Assembly: GCA_947474275.1 (NCBI GenBank)
Contig: CANJHY010000082.1
Span: 1-19,898 of the forward strand
Length of the DNA stretch: 19,898 nt
Direction of reading: 5' to 3'
Source of the DNA: PALSA-1004 sp947474275
GTDB taxonomy: Bacteria > Pseudomonadota > Gammaproteobacteria > Burkholderiales > SG8-41
The notes under the pieces: model-generated
The model's input: the letters and a program-made list of their open reading frames with translations, nothing else
What the model was told of the DNA's origin: nothing
Database searches by the model: none
Shown: in pieces, positions 1 through 10,166 of the stretch
Layout: every line of letters starts with the position of its first letter
How positions within the stretch are numbered: position 1 is the stretch's first letter
Made by a program: the position numbers and the translations under genes

Positions 1-282
1 ACCTGTCCGACGGGCGTGACTACGCATAACAAGCGCCTGCAACGCGGGCTGGTGGTTGACGAGAAATACCAGCGCGTGGCGAACTACGTGAAGAACATGA
101 ATAAGGAAATCGACATGATTGCTCACTCATGCGGATGCCGTCATGCGCGTGAGTTAAAGCGTGAACACGTGCGCATCGTGCTGTCGGCCAATCAAAGCAT
201 GGCACTCAACATGCTGTATCCCTATCCGACGCCAGGCGCGCGGCCGGTCGTCAAGCTGGCGCCGGGGCAGGTTGCGGCATAG
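1..282 (+). CDS. FMN-binding glutamate synthase family protein (C-terminal fragment)
   Basis: The reading frame is open from the first base and ends at TAG/TGA-type stop 280-282, so the window holds only the last 93 codons. It begins with the residues TCPTGVTTHNKRLQRGLV. This resembles the CPTG segment near the end of the glutamate synthase central/FMN domain (PF01645 family), followed by a tail with RVANYV, EIDMIAHSCG and ALNMLYPYP. That tail is typical of the stand-alone 'FMN-binding glutamate synthase family' proteins rather than of the large GltB. Such proteins are flavin/iron-sulfur enzymes of the cytoplasm or membrane face; their exact reaction is mostly untested. The cysteines in CPTG and HSCGC could bind a metal or cluster. 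It runs in the same direction as the sulfite dehydrogenase gene but is separated from it by 62 bases, so co-transcription is uncertain. The family call is from remembered motifs. Confidence 0.8.
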   Translation, partial: TCPTGVTTHNKRLQRGLVVDEKYQRVANYVKNMNKEIDMIAHSCGCRHARELKREHVRIVLSANQSMALNMLYPYPTPGARPVVKLAPGQVAA

Positions 283-344
283 CGCGGCTGTTTGCAATGC
301 ATGACGGCGGCCACACCGCTGCTTGTTTACCAGAGGAGAGCAAC

Positions 345-1610
345 ATGACTGATAAAACGTATCCGGCAATGCAGGACGAGAAACTACAGCGGCTGTCGCG
401 CCGCGGGTTTATCACGCGCGTGGCCGGTACCGGTGCGCTCATGGCGGCAGGCGCAATACCGCGGGAGTTGTGGGCGCAGGCGGCCGAAGCGCCCAAGCCG
501 CTGGCAGACCCGGCCGGAACGATGCCGAACACCGCGGTGATGGCGGAAAAAAGTCCGCTGATGAAACTGCATTCTGAACGCCCGTTGACGGGCAGCGTGC
601 CGGCCGAGGCGCACAATTTCGCAGTCACGCCGAACGACCGCATGTTCGTGCGCAATAACCTGCTCACTCCCGATATCGATGCTTCCAAACACCGGGTTAC
701 GATCAAGGGACTGGTGGATAACGAGGTGAGTTTCTCGGTCGACGAACTCAAGAAATCATTTCCTGTGCTGAGCATGCAGGGCATGCTCGAGTGCGCCGGT
801 TCCGGACGCTTGGCGTATGTGCCGAACGCCAGTGGCACGCCGTGGCTGCAGACCGGCGGCATGGGTTGCCCGAAATGGACCGGCGTGCGCTTGCGCGACG
901 TGCTGAGGGCGGCAGGTATCAAGCCGGGCGCTGCGCATGTTGCCGGGCAGGGCGGCGATTTTGGCGTGATTGCTTCGGCGGCGCCGGTGATCCGTTCCGT
1001 GCCGCTGTCGAAGGCGATGGAAGAAAATACCTTGCTGGCGTTCGGCATGAACGACGGTCCTTTACCGAAAATACATGGTTACCCGTTGCGGCTGGTAGTG
1101 CCGGGATGGGTGGGTTCGGCGTCGACCAAGTGGCTACATACCGTCACGCTGCTCGATGCCCAGTTCAAGGGCACTTTCATGGACAGCAGTTATCGCATTC
1201 CGCGTACTGCCGTCAGGCCGGGCGAGAAAATGCCGCCGGATGCTGTGGTGACTGAAGCCTGGCCGGTGAAATCCATGATCACTTATCCGGCGCCCAACGC
1301 CGTGTTCAAGGCCGGCAAGCCGGTGCTGATAGAAGGCCGTGCATGGGTAGGCGAAGGCGCTATCGACAAAGTCGAAGTGTCATTCAACGAAGGCGCGAGC
1401 TGGCAGCGCGCGGCCATCAACTCCGGCGGCGACAAGTACGCGTGGCGCATTTTCAGCCATGAATTCTGGCCGCAGACGCAGGGTTACGTCACGGTGCTGG
1501 CGCGCGCCACGGATGAAAAAGGCAATGTGCAACCGATAGTTTCGGCGTGGAACCCGCTTGGTTATTTCTGGAACGGCATACACCGCGTCGGCTTCATGGT
1601 CGAAGCGTGA
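345..1610 (+). CDS. sorA: SorA-like sulfite dehydrogenase, molybdopterin subunit (Tat-exported)
   Basis: A 421-residue sulfite-oxidase-fold molybdoenzyme, expected in the periplasm, where the family oxidises sulfite to sulfate and passes electrons to cytochrome c. The ATG at 345 is preceded by GAGGAG (333-338). An N-terminal Tat signal is visible: twin arginine R19-R20 in LSRRGFITRVAG, then a hydrophobic stretch ending near AQAAEA. Residues 95-270 form the Mo-pterin domain, with the likely molybdenum-ligand cysteine C150 in MLECAGSGR and the family segment GSASTKWLHTVTL (257-269). Residues 310-415 look like the immunoglobulin-like dimerisation domain (KVEVSFNEGASW). Its stop overlaps the start of a diheme cytochrome c, its likely electron acceptor. 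SoxC (sulfane dehydrogenase) is the main alternative, but no other sox genes are in the window. Family placement is firm; the SorA label is inferred from the partner cytochrome. Confidence 0.8.
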   Translation: MTDKTYPAMQDEKLQRLSRRGFITRVAGTGALMAAGAIPRELWAQAAEAPKPLADPAGTMPNTAVMAEKSPLMKLHSERPLTGSVPAEAHNFAVTPNDRMFVRNNLLTPDIDASKHRVTIKGLVDNEVSFSVDELKKSFPVLSMQGMLECAGSGRLAYVPNASGTPWLQTGGMGCPKWTGVRLRDVLRAAGIKPGAAHVAGQGGDFGVIASAAPVIRSVPLSKAMEENTLLAFGMNDGPLPKIHGYPLRLVVPGWVGSASTKWLHTVTLLDAQFKGTFMDSSYRIPRTAVRPGEKMPPDAVVTEAWPVKSMITYPAPNAVFKAGKPVLIEGRAWVGEGAIDKVEVSFNEGASWQRAAINSGGDKYAWRIFSHEFWPQTQGYVTVLARATDEKGNVQPIVSAWNPLGYFWNGIHRVGFMVEA

Positions 1611-2224
1611 CGCGCTCGTGTGCCTCGCGGCTGGCCGCCACGGCAGCCGCGATATTGCTGTTCGCGGCGAGCGGCGTTGCCGTCTCGCCGCTGTCGGCGC
1701 AGGATGCCGCGCCGTCAAAGACGCTTGCTCCGGGCAAGGGCGCCGACCTCACCATGGCGAGGTGCGCATTGTGCCACGAAATCGCCCACGTTACGCGCGC
1801 CAGGCTGTCGCGCGGCGAATGGCAGGACAATGTGCGCAACATGATAGAGCGCGGGATGCCGATCGCGCCGGAAGAAATTCCCATCGTCGTCGACTACCTG
1901 GCGACGTACTACAATCGCGACACCGCGGCGCCCACCCCCGACCCCGCGGCTGCCGCTGAAACGGCCGCGCAGGATCCGGTGCAGCGGTTGCTGGCTGACA
2001 ACGCGTGCGTCAGCTGTCATGGCGTAGAGCAGAAAATAGTCGGGCCGTCGTTCCGCGAAGTCGCAGTGCGTTATGCCGGTGACGGCGGCGCAGGCGCGCG
2101 GCTCGCTGCCAAGATCAAGGCTGGCGGCGCCGGTGTCTGGGGAGCGGTGCCGATGCCGCCGCATCCGGGATTGAGCGATGCCCAACTTGCGCAAATGACG
2201 AACTGGATATTGAGCCGCAAATAA
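1607..2224 (+). CDS. sorB: Diheme cytochrome c, SorB-like domain fused to a second cytochrome c domain
   Basis: The likely start is GTG 1607, whose last bases overlap the TGA of sorA (GTGA), indicating translational coupling. The product is 205 residues. A signal peptide (about 1-32, hydrophobic AATAAAILLFAASG, cleavage near LSAQ) sends it to the periplasm. Domain 1 (about 45-105) has heme motif C53-ALC-H57 followed by EWQDNVRNMIERGMPI, which resembles the monoheme SorB subunit of sulfite dehydrogenase. A Pro/Ala-rich linker (108-122) follows. Domain 2 (about 125-205) has C134-VSC-H138 and the AVPMPPHP loop, where M183 is the likely axial ligand, as in cytochrome c551/c5-type proteins. SorB is normally a small monoheme protein, so this looks like SorB joined to an electron-carrier domain. 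Role as SorA electron acceptor is inferred from adjacency and domain type. Confidence 0.78.
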   Translation: MTRSCASRLAATAAAILLFAASGVAVSPLSAQDAAPSKTLAPGKGADLTMARCALCHEIAHVTRARLSRGEWQDNVRNMIERGMPIAPEEIPIVVDYLATYYNRDTAAPTPDPAAAAETAAQDPVQRLLADNACVSCHGVEQKIVGPSFREVAVRYAGDGGAGARLAAKIKAGGAGVWGAVPMPPHPGLSDAQLAQMTNWILSRK

Positions 2225-2243
2225 AGCGGCTACGCAGGTTTCG

Positions 2244-2904
2244 TCAGTTCATGTGCTGCGATAGCTCCGTGAGTTTGCCCAGCACGTGGTCGGGCGCGGC
2301 GCCGAGCACATCGGCTTGCGCGCCTGCGCGGTTGATCCAGAATACTTTGAAGCCGAAAATTTTGGCGCCGACGGCGTCCCAGTAGTTCGAAGACACGAAA
2401 CCGATTTCCGCCTTATCGACGCCGAGCATGTCGGGAGCGAGCTGATAGACGCGCGGATCGGGTTTGAAAATCTTCACCGCATCGACGCTGATCACGGCGC
2501 TCAATACATCGGTCAATCCAGCATTCTTCACGAGCGGATCCAGCATCGCCGGCGAGCCGTTTGAAAGGATCGCCAGCTTGAATCCGGACAGGTCGTCGAG
2601 CGCATCCCGCGCGTCAGGGTAGAGCGCAAGATGGTTGTAGGCGGCCATCAGCTGCGCGGAGTTTTTGGCGTCGAGCGCCAGATGCAGCACCTTGCATGCG
2701 TGTTCCAGCGCGTCCCGGGTCACTGCCGTGAAATCAGCGTAGCGCCCCATCAGGCTGCGCAGCCAGGTGTATTCGAGCTGCTTGGCGCGCCACAGCTGCG
2801 ACAGCGGCCTGGAAACAAGCTGTCGCACAACGTAACCACTGAATACACGTCGAACAGTGTGCCGTAGGCGTCGAACACGAGGGCTTTGAGCGGTGCGGGC
2901 AAGG
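2244..2904 (-). pseudogene. Haloacid dehalogenase (type II) family gene, frameshifted
   Basis: Two reading frames together make a full type II (L-2-)haloacid dehalogenase. The first runs from TTG at 2904 (GGAAAG about 7 bases upstream) and encodes LPAPLKALVFDAYGTLFD, with the nucleophile Asp of the DxYGT motif, then VVTLCDSLFPGR. Around 2801-2815 the homology jumps to another frame that continues LSQLWRAKQLEYTWLRSLMG to the end. It contains the remaining HAD motifs: ILSNGSP, KIFKPDP (lysine) and SSNYWDAVGA (acid motif). The family normally has a few residues, such as GAA, between FPGR and LSQLW. Their absence plus a shift of one base fits a deletion of about ten bases. An open frame running to 2990 exists but its N-terminus does not resemble the family. 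Either the gene is inactive or the assembly has an error here. It is convergent with sorB. Confidence 0.8.
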
Positions 2905-2943
2905 CTAACTTTCCAGAGATGTGACGCCCGGACGCGCCACGCG

Positions 2944-2971
2944 CTTGAATTTCGGCATACTTCCCCCATGT
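2944..2971 (+). promoter_or_regulatory. Sigma-32 (RpoH) heat-shock promoter for clpB
   Basis: CTTGAA at 2944-2949 and CCCCATGT at 2964-2971 are separated by 14 bases. This matches the known sigma-32 consensus (CTTGAA, 13-15 bases, CCCCATnT) at every consensus position. It would start transcription near 2978, about 30 bases before the clpB ATG, as expected for a heat-shock chaperone gene. The promoter lies just upstream of the start of the divergent dehalogenase gene. Confidence 0.88.
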
Positions 2972-3007
2972 CAGTGGTAATTATTGCCATTCTGAGCGGG
3001 AATAGCC

Positions 3008-5617
<2,610 letters not shown>

Positions 5618-5653
5618 GGCGGGTGTGCAGGGAGGGGGCGGCGCCTGTTGGCC

Positions 5654-5694
5654 GCCGCCGGGCTGCCATTTGACGGCGGCCGAGTGCATTTTTT
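5654..5694 (+). terminator. Candidate rho-independent terminator of clpB
   Basis: GCCGCCG (5654-5660) and CGGCGGC (5674-5680) form a perfect 7-bp GC stem with a 13-base loop. An uninterrupted run of six T (5689-5694) follows, then further T-rich sequence to about 5702. The eight bases between stem and T-run make it slightly non-canonical. It lies 37 bases after the clpB stop. Confidence 0.55.
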
Positions 5695-5725
5695 CGCTTT
5701 TTCAGGCAAGCGCCGCGATTTTGTG

Positions 5726-5754
5726 AAACCATAGTGCGACAAAGGGTATGGTTT
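5726..5754. repeat. Perfect 8-bp inverted repeat upstream of the GGDEF/EAL gene
   Basis: AAACCATA (5726-5733) and TATGGTTT (5747-5754) are exact reverse complements with a 13-base spacer, about 75 bases before the start of the cyclic-di-GMP gene. The right arm runs into two more T residues. It could be an operator for a dimeric regulator or a second weak terminator hairpin. The remainder of this gap (5695-5829) shows no gene and no strong sigma-70 promoter. Confidence 0.5.
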
Positions 5755-5829
5755 TTGCTGTAAGGCCATGACAAATGCGTCGAGGCTGGCGGAGCGGCCG
5801 GCACTGACGCACGCAAACTCGGTGACCGT

Positions 5830-8097
5830 TTGAAAAATTCAGCCAAACAGTCAGGAAAGCCGGAAACGCCTGCGTCGATGCTCGCCGCGCTGGAAAAGCG
5901 CGAGCGCGAGATCGAATTATCACGTCAGGCATTGCGCGAGAAGGAGCGCATGCTGACGACGCTGATGAGCAACCTCGACGGCATGGTTTATCGCTGCCGC
6001 AACGACGAGCACTTGACGATGGAGTTCGTCAGCAACGGTTGCTACCACCTGACCGGCTACCGCCCGGAGGAGCTTCTGCACAACAGCCACCTTTCTTACA
6101 AGGAGCTGGAGCATCCTGAAGACCGCGCACGCGTGCGCGAAGAAATTACCGCGGCGCTGCTGGAAAACCGGCGCTTTTTCGTCGAATACCGGATCCAGTG
6201 CCGCGACGGCGAAATCAAATGGGTCTGGGAGCGCGGGGTAGGCATTCATGACGAGGCGGGCAACGTCATTACGCTCGAAGGCTTCGTCGAGAACGTCACC
6301 GAGCGCAAGCTATCCACGCAGGCGCTGCAGCAGGCTGAGCGCAGCTTTCGCAGCATATTCGAGAACGCCACCGAGGGCATTTTCCAGACTTCGCCCGATG
6401 GCCGCTATCTGAACGTCAATCCCGCGCTCGCCGCCATCTACGGGTTCTCCAGCGGTGCCGAGCTCATCGCCAGCATCGGTGATATCCAGCACCAGATTTA
6501 TACCGACCCGTCGCGGCGCGCCGAATTCATGCGGATGATGCGGGAAAGCGGCGTCGTCACCAATTTCGTGTCCGAGATCCGGCGCAAGGACGGCGACGAT
6601 ATCTGGATTTCGGAAAATGCCCGCGCGGTGCAGGACGAAGCGGGCAATCTGCTGTTTTACGAAGGCACCGTCGAGGACGTCACCGAGACCAAGCTCAACC
6701 AGGAAAAGCTCGAGCACCTGGCCAATCACGATCCGGTTACCGGCCTGCCCAACCGCCTGCTGATGAACGACCGCCTGCGCCAGATGATGTTGAGCGCGCA
6801 GCGCAGCAAAAGCATCGTCGCAGTCGCGCTGGTCGATCTCGATCACTTCAAGCTGATCAACGACACGTTCGGCCATAACCGCGGAGACCAGCTGCTGCAG
6901 ACCATGTCGCATCGCATGCTGGCGTGCGTGCGCGAAGCCGATACCGTCGTGCGTCTCGGCGGCGACGAATTCGTGCTGCTGCTGTCAGGCGCCGGCCGTG
7001 GCGAAGCGATGTCGCAGGTCGTGCAGCGCGTCCTGCAGACGATCGCACGTCCGTCGCAGATCGAGGGACGCGAGCTGAGTGTTTCGTGCAGCGTGGGCGT
7101 CAGTATTTTTCCGCGCGACGGGCGCGACGTGCAGACGCTGCTCAAGAATGCCGATACCGCCATGTACAAGGCGAAAGAGCTCGGGCGCAACAATTTCCAG
7201 TTTTACTCGCCGGAAATGAACACAGTGATCACCGAGCGCCTGGAAATGCAGTCTGCGTTGCGCAGCGCGGTCGAGCACAAACAGTTTGCGCTGCTCTACC
7301 AGCCCAAGGTGGACCTGGTCACCGGGCACATCGCCGGCATGGAAGCGCTGCTGCGGGTCAAGGGCGAGAACGGAGAATTGTCGCTGCCCAAAAATTTCAT
7401 CACCCTTGCCGAGGAAAGCGGGCTGATCGTGCAGATCGGAGAATGGGTGATGCGTGAAGCCTGCAATTTCAACAAGTCCCTGCAGGAAAGAGGGCTGCCG
7501 CCGATGCGGGTCGCCATCAACCTGTCAGCGCGGCAATTGACGCGCTACGACCTGGTGCGCGCGGTGGAACAGGCGCTGCAACACGCTGAACTCTCCGCGG
7601 AATACCTCGAGCTGGAACTGACCGAGAGCATGGTGATGCACGATCCGGAAGGCGTCATCGCGACCCTCGCGCAATTGCAGGCGCTTGGCATCCAGTTGAG
7701 CATCGACGATTTCGGCACCGGCTATTCGAGCCTGAGCTACCTGAAGCGTTTTCCCGTCGCCAGTCTCAAGATCGACCAGTCGTTCGTGCGCGAACTGGGG
7801 CAGGACGAAAACGCGGCGGCCATCGTCAAGGCCATTATTTCTCTCGGCCACAGCCTCGACATGAAAGTCATCGCCGAAGGCGTGGAGACCGAAAAGCAGA
7901 TGTCGTTTTTTCTGGAGAACCGCTGCGACGCCATGCAGGGATTTTTGTTCAGCCGCCCGCTCAGCGCCGGCGAGTTTGCGCTGCTGGTCGAACGTGAAAG
8001 CGGTGGCGCCGGCAAGTTCTCGCTGCTGCGCCAGTTGTGCGCGAATTTCAGCGCCGATTTGGCGCACGAAGCCGCCGTGGATATTACCAATTTTTAA
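5830..8097 (+). CDS. PAS-PAS-GGDEF-EAL cyclic-di-GMP signalling protein
   Basis: A 755-residue cytoplasmic sensor/enzyme of cyclic-di-GMP turnover. A short helical, charged segment (about 16-42) precedes two PAS sensor domains (about 45-160 and 172-290), each ending in the typical D-V/N-VTE-K junction. The GGDEF domain carries an intact GGDEF signature (377-381) and an RxxD inhibitory site (R368-EA-D371) five residues upstream, so it should make c-di-GMP with product feedback. The EAL domain has EALLR (E505), INLSARQL, ELTES, the DDFGTGYSSL loop (from D626), LKID, AEGVET and QGFLFSRP, so catalytic residues for c-di-GMP hydrolysis also look complete. There are no membrane segments. The longest start is TTG 5830; ATG 5878 (MLAALEKRE) is a plausible alternative, and neither has a strong ribosome site. 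The signal sensed is unknown. Confidence 0.93.
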   Translation: MKNSAKQSGKPETPASMLAALEKREREIELSRQALREKERMLTTLMSNLDGMVYRCRNDEHLTMEFVSNGCYHLTGYRPEELLHNSHLSYKELEHPEDRARVREEITAALLENRRFFVEYRIQCRDGEIKWVWERGVGIHDEAGNVITLEGFVENVTERKLSTQALQQAERSFRSIFENATEGIFQTSPDGRYLNVNPALAAIYGFSSGAELIASIGDIQHQIYTDPSRRAEFMRMMRESGVVTNFVSEIRRKDGDDIWISENARAVQDEAGNLLFYEGTVEDVTETKLNQEKLEHLANHDPVTGLPNRLLMNDRLRQMMLSAQRSKSIVAVALVDLDHFKLINDTFGHNRGDQLLQTMSHRMLACVREADTVVRLGGDEFVLLLSGAGRGEAMSQVVQRVLQTIARPSQIEGRELSVSCSVGVSIFPRDGRDVQTLLKNADTAMYKAKELGRNNFQFYSPEMNTVITERLEMQSALRSAVEHKQFALLYQPKVDLVTGHIAGMEALLRVKGENGELSLPKNFITLAEESGLIVQIGEWVMREACNFNKSLQERGLPPMRVAINLSARQLTRYDLVRAVEQALQHAELSAEYLELELTESMVMHDPEGVIATLAQLQALGIQLSIDDFGTGYSSLSYLKRFPVASLKIDQSFVRELGQDENAAAIVKAIISLGHSLDMKVIAEGVETEKQMSFFLENRCDAMQGFLFSRPLSAGEFALLVERESGGAGKFSLLRQLCANFSADLAHEAAVDITNF

Positions 8098-8126
8098 CCT
8101 GCGTCCGCGCTGTTTTTCGCGCACGC

Positions 8127-8132
8127 TATAAT
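8127..8132 (+). promoter_or_regulatory. Perfect TATAAT -10 element before the first Bug receptor gene
   Basis: TATAAT lies 43 bases upstream of the ATG at 8176 in the only gap before this gene. No good -35 hexamer is visible at 16-18 bases, so the promoter may be activator-dependent, or the match may be chance. Confidence 0.4.
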
Positions 8133-8175
8133 CCGCGTTCTCTTTCTCAGACTCTTGTCAGCTCCCAGGGGATAC

Positions 8176-9156
8176 ATGCATTTCGTACATTGCAATTGGC
8201 GCTGGCTGCCGGCTGCGGTCATAGCCGTCGGCTGCGCGCAACCGGCTGGCGCGCAGAATTATCCGAACCGGCCGCTGCGGTTGGTGGTGCCGTTTTCGGC
8301 AGGCGGCGCGGCCGACGTGCCGGGCCGCATCCTCACGCAGAAAATGTCGGAAGCACTCGGCCACCAGGTGGTCGTCGACAATCGTGCGGGCGCGGGCTCG
8401 ACCATAGGCGCAGACCAGGTCGCCAAGGCCCCGCCCGACGGCTATACGCTGTTGACGATCAGCAACACGCATTTCGTCAGCGCGGCCTTATACAAGAAGC
8501 TGCCGTACGATTCGGTGACCGACTTTGCTCCGGTAACCCAGGTGACCAGCGCGCCGAATATCATCGTCGTGCATCCCTCGCTGCCCGTCAGAACCGTGAA
8601 AGAATTGATCGCGCTGGCCAAGGCCAAGCCGGGAAAAATCGACTACGCATCATCCGGCAACGGCAGCACCCAGCATCTGACCGGCGCTTTGTTCACCAAA
8701 ATGGCTGGCATTGAGATGACGCATATTCCGTATCGCGGTAGCGGGCCGGCCACCGCCGACTTGTTGAGCGGGCAGGTGACGGTAGGGTTTCCCGGCATTG
8801 CCGGCATGCTGCCGCAGATCAAGGCCGGTAAGCTGCGCGCACTAGCAGTCACCGGCGCGAGGCGTTCGCCTGAGTTGCCGCAAATACCGACAGTGGCCGA
8901 AGCAGGCATCAAGGGCTACGAGGTGACGGCATGGTTCGGTGTCGCCGCACCGAAAGGCACGCCGCGCGACATCGTGATGAAACTGCATACCGAGTTGCTG
9001 CGCATCCTGAAAAATCCGGACGTGCAGCGGCAGCTGCTGAATGCCGGACAGGAAGTGGCCTGGCAGGAGACGCCGGAGTTGTTCGGTGAAATGCTCAAGA
9101 CCGAAGCCACCAAGTGGGCGCGCATGGTGGAGGCTTCCGGCGCGACAGTGAATTAG
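8176..9156 (+). CDS. Bug/TctC-family periplasmic solute-binding receptor (paralog 1)
   Basis: A 326-residue tripartite tricarboxylate transporter substrate-binding protein (Bug family). ATG 8176 follows an AGGGG ribosome site. The signal peptide (about 1-27) ends in AQPAGAQ. The mature protein begins QNYPNRPLRLVVPFSAGG, the standard Bug opening that forms the carboxylate-binding pocket. Family segments DNRAGAGS, PPDGYTLL, IDYASSGNGS, THIPYRGS and APKGTP follow in the normal order. Such receptors bind carboxylates, aromatic acids or amino acids in the periplasm and may feed a TctAB importer or act as sensors. No tctA or tctB gene is in this window, so the receptor is an orphan here, and its ligand cannot be predicted. 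It is followed after 17 bases by a close paralog, probably in the same transcript. Confidence 0.93.
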   Translation: MHFVHCNWRWLPAAVIAVGCAQPAGAQNYPNRPLRLVVPFSAGGAADVPGRILTQKMSEALGHQVVVDNRAGAGSTIGADQVAKAPPDGYTLLTISNTHFVSAALYKKLPYDSVTDFAPVTQVTSAPNIIVVHPSLPVRTVKELIALAKAKPGKIDYASSGNGSTQHLTGALFTKMAGIEMTHIPYRGSGPATADLLSGQVTVGFPGIAGMLPQIKAGKLRALAVTGARRSPELPQIPTVAEAGIKGYEVTAWFGVAAPKGTPRDIVMKLHTELLRILKNPDVQRQLLNAGQEVAWQETPELFGEMLKTEATKWARMVEASGATVN

Positions 9157-9173
9157 GAACATGTGAAATCGTT

Positions 9174-10151
9174 ATGACCTTTCTATCGGCATATATGCAC
9201 CGCATGCCCTTTGCATTGGTGGTGTTGTGCATGGCGGCGCCGCTGTTTGCGCAGAATTATCCGTCGCGGCCGATCCGCATGATCGTACCGTTTTCTCCCG
9301 GCGGCGCGACCGACGTTCCCGCGCGCATCGTCGCGCAGCGCCTGTCTGAAGCGCTCGGCCAGCAGGTCGTTATAGATAATCGGCCAGGTGCGGGCAGCAT
9401 GCTTGGCGCAGAAGTGGTGGCCAAGGCCAATCCCGATGGCTATACGCTGTTGCTGACCGCCACCACGCACGTCATCAGCGCCAGCCTCTACAAGAAAGTG
9501 CCGTATGACGCGGTGCGCGATTTTGCTCCCGTCATGCTGGTCGGTTCGGGACCCAATGTGCTGGCAATTCATCCGTCATTGCCCGCGAAATCCGTGCGCG
9601 AATTGATTGCGCTGGCCACAGCGCAGCCCAACAAAATCGACTACGCATCTTCCGGCAACGGCAGCGCTCAGCACCTGTTCGGCGCGTTGTTCCTGTCGAT
9701 GGCCAATATCAGGATGACGCACATACCGTACAAGGGCAGCGCACCGGCCACCACCGATTTGATCAGCGGGCAGGTTTCAGTCGGTTTTCCCGGGATTGCG
9801 CTGGCGTTGCCGCATACGAAGGCGGGTCGCCTGCGCTCGTTGGCGGTCACCAGCGAGAAACGTTCCAAGGCGATGCCCGACGTGCCGTCGCTCGCCGAGG
9901 CCGGCGTGCCGGGTTACGCCGCGACGCTGTGGTCGGGGTTGCTCGCGCCCAAAGGCACGCCGCCTGAAGTCATCCAGAGACTTCACGACGAAATCGCCAA
10001 AATTCTGCGGCAGCCCGATGTGGAAAATACTTTTCTGGCGACCGGCACCGATGTCACGATCACCACGCCAGACCAGTTCGGTCAGTTCCTGAAGGCCGAA
10101 TACGACAAGTGGGCGAACGTAGTCAAAGCAGTCGACGCCCAGGTCAACTGA
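9174..10151 (+). CDS. Bug/TctC-family periplasmic solute-binding receptor (paralog 2)
   Basis: A 325-residue Bug-family receptor aligning almost without gaps to the preceding gene product (shared PYDxVxDFAPV, KIDYASSGNGS, SGQVxVGFPGIA, APKGTP), as expected from tandem duplication. The chosen start is ATG 9174, 17 bases after the previous stop, with AGGAAC about 13 bases upstream. ATGs at 9195 and 9204 are possible alternatives, since the first residues (MTFLSAYMHRM) are not needed for the signal peptide. The signal sequence ends PLFAQ before QNYPSRPIRMIVPFSPGG. Ligand-pocket residues near the start differ between the two copies (AGGAADVPGR against PGGATDVPAR), consistent with different ligands. 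Its end lies 15 bases from the end of the convergent rhodanese gene. Confidence 0.92.
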   Translation: MTFLSAYMHRMPFALVVLCMAAPLFAQNYPSRPIRMIVPFSPGGATDVPARIVAQRLSEALGQQVVIDNRPGAGSMLGAEVVAKANPDGYTLLLTATTHVISASLYKKVPYDAVRDFAPVMLVGSGPNVLAIHPSLPAKSVRELIALATAQPNKIDYASSGNGSAQHLFGALFLSMANIRMTHIPYKGSAPATTDLISGQVSVGFPGIALALPHTKAGRLRSLAVTSEKRSKAMPDVPSLAEAGVPGYAATLWSGLLAPKGTPPEVIQRLHDEIAKILRQPDVENTFLATGTDVTITTPDQFGQFLKAEYDKWANVVKAVDAQVN

Positions 10152-10166
10152 AGTCCGGCACTAACG

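Noticed and set aside
251..1048. 265-codon minus-strand open frame opposite the sulfite dehydrogenase
   Set aside because: It is antisense to the conserved molybdoenzyme domain and its composition shows no protein-family character.
345..2224. SoxCD of the thiosulfate-oxidising Sox system
   Set aside because: The cytochrome is shorter than usual SoxD and its first domain looks SorB-like; no soxA, B, X, Y or Z is nearby. The alternative is kept in the gene entry.
2244..2990. Intact 248-residue dehalogenase starting at 2990
   Set aside because: Its first 60 residues do not resemble the family, while the missing DxYGT segment is found in another frame over the same bases, showing a frameshift.
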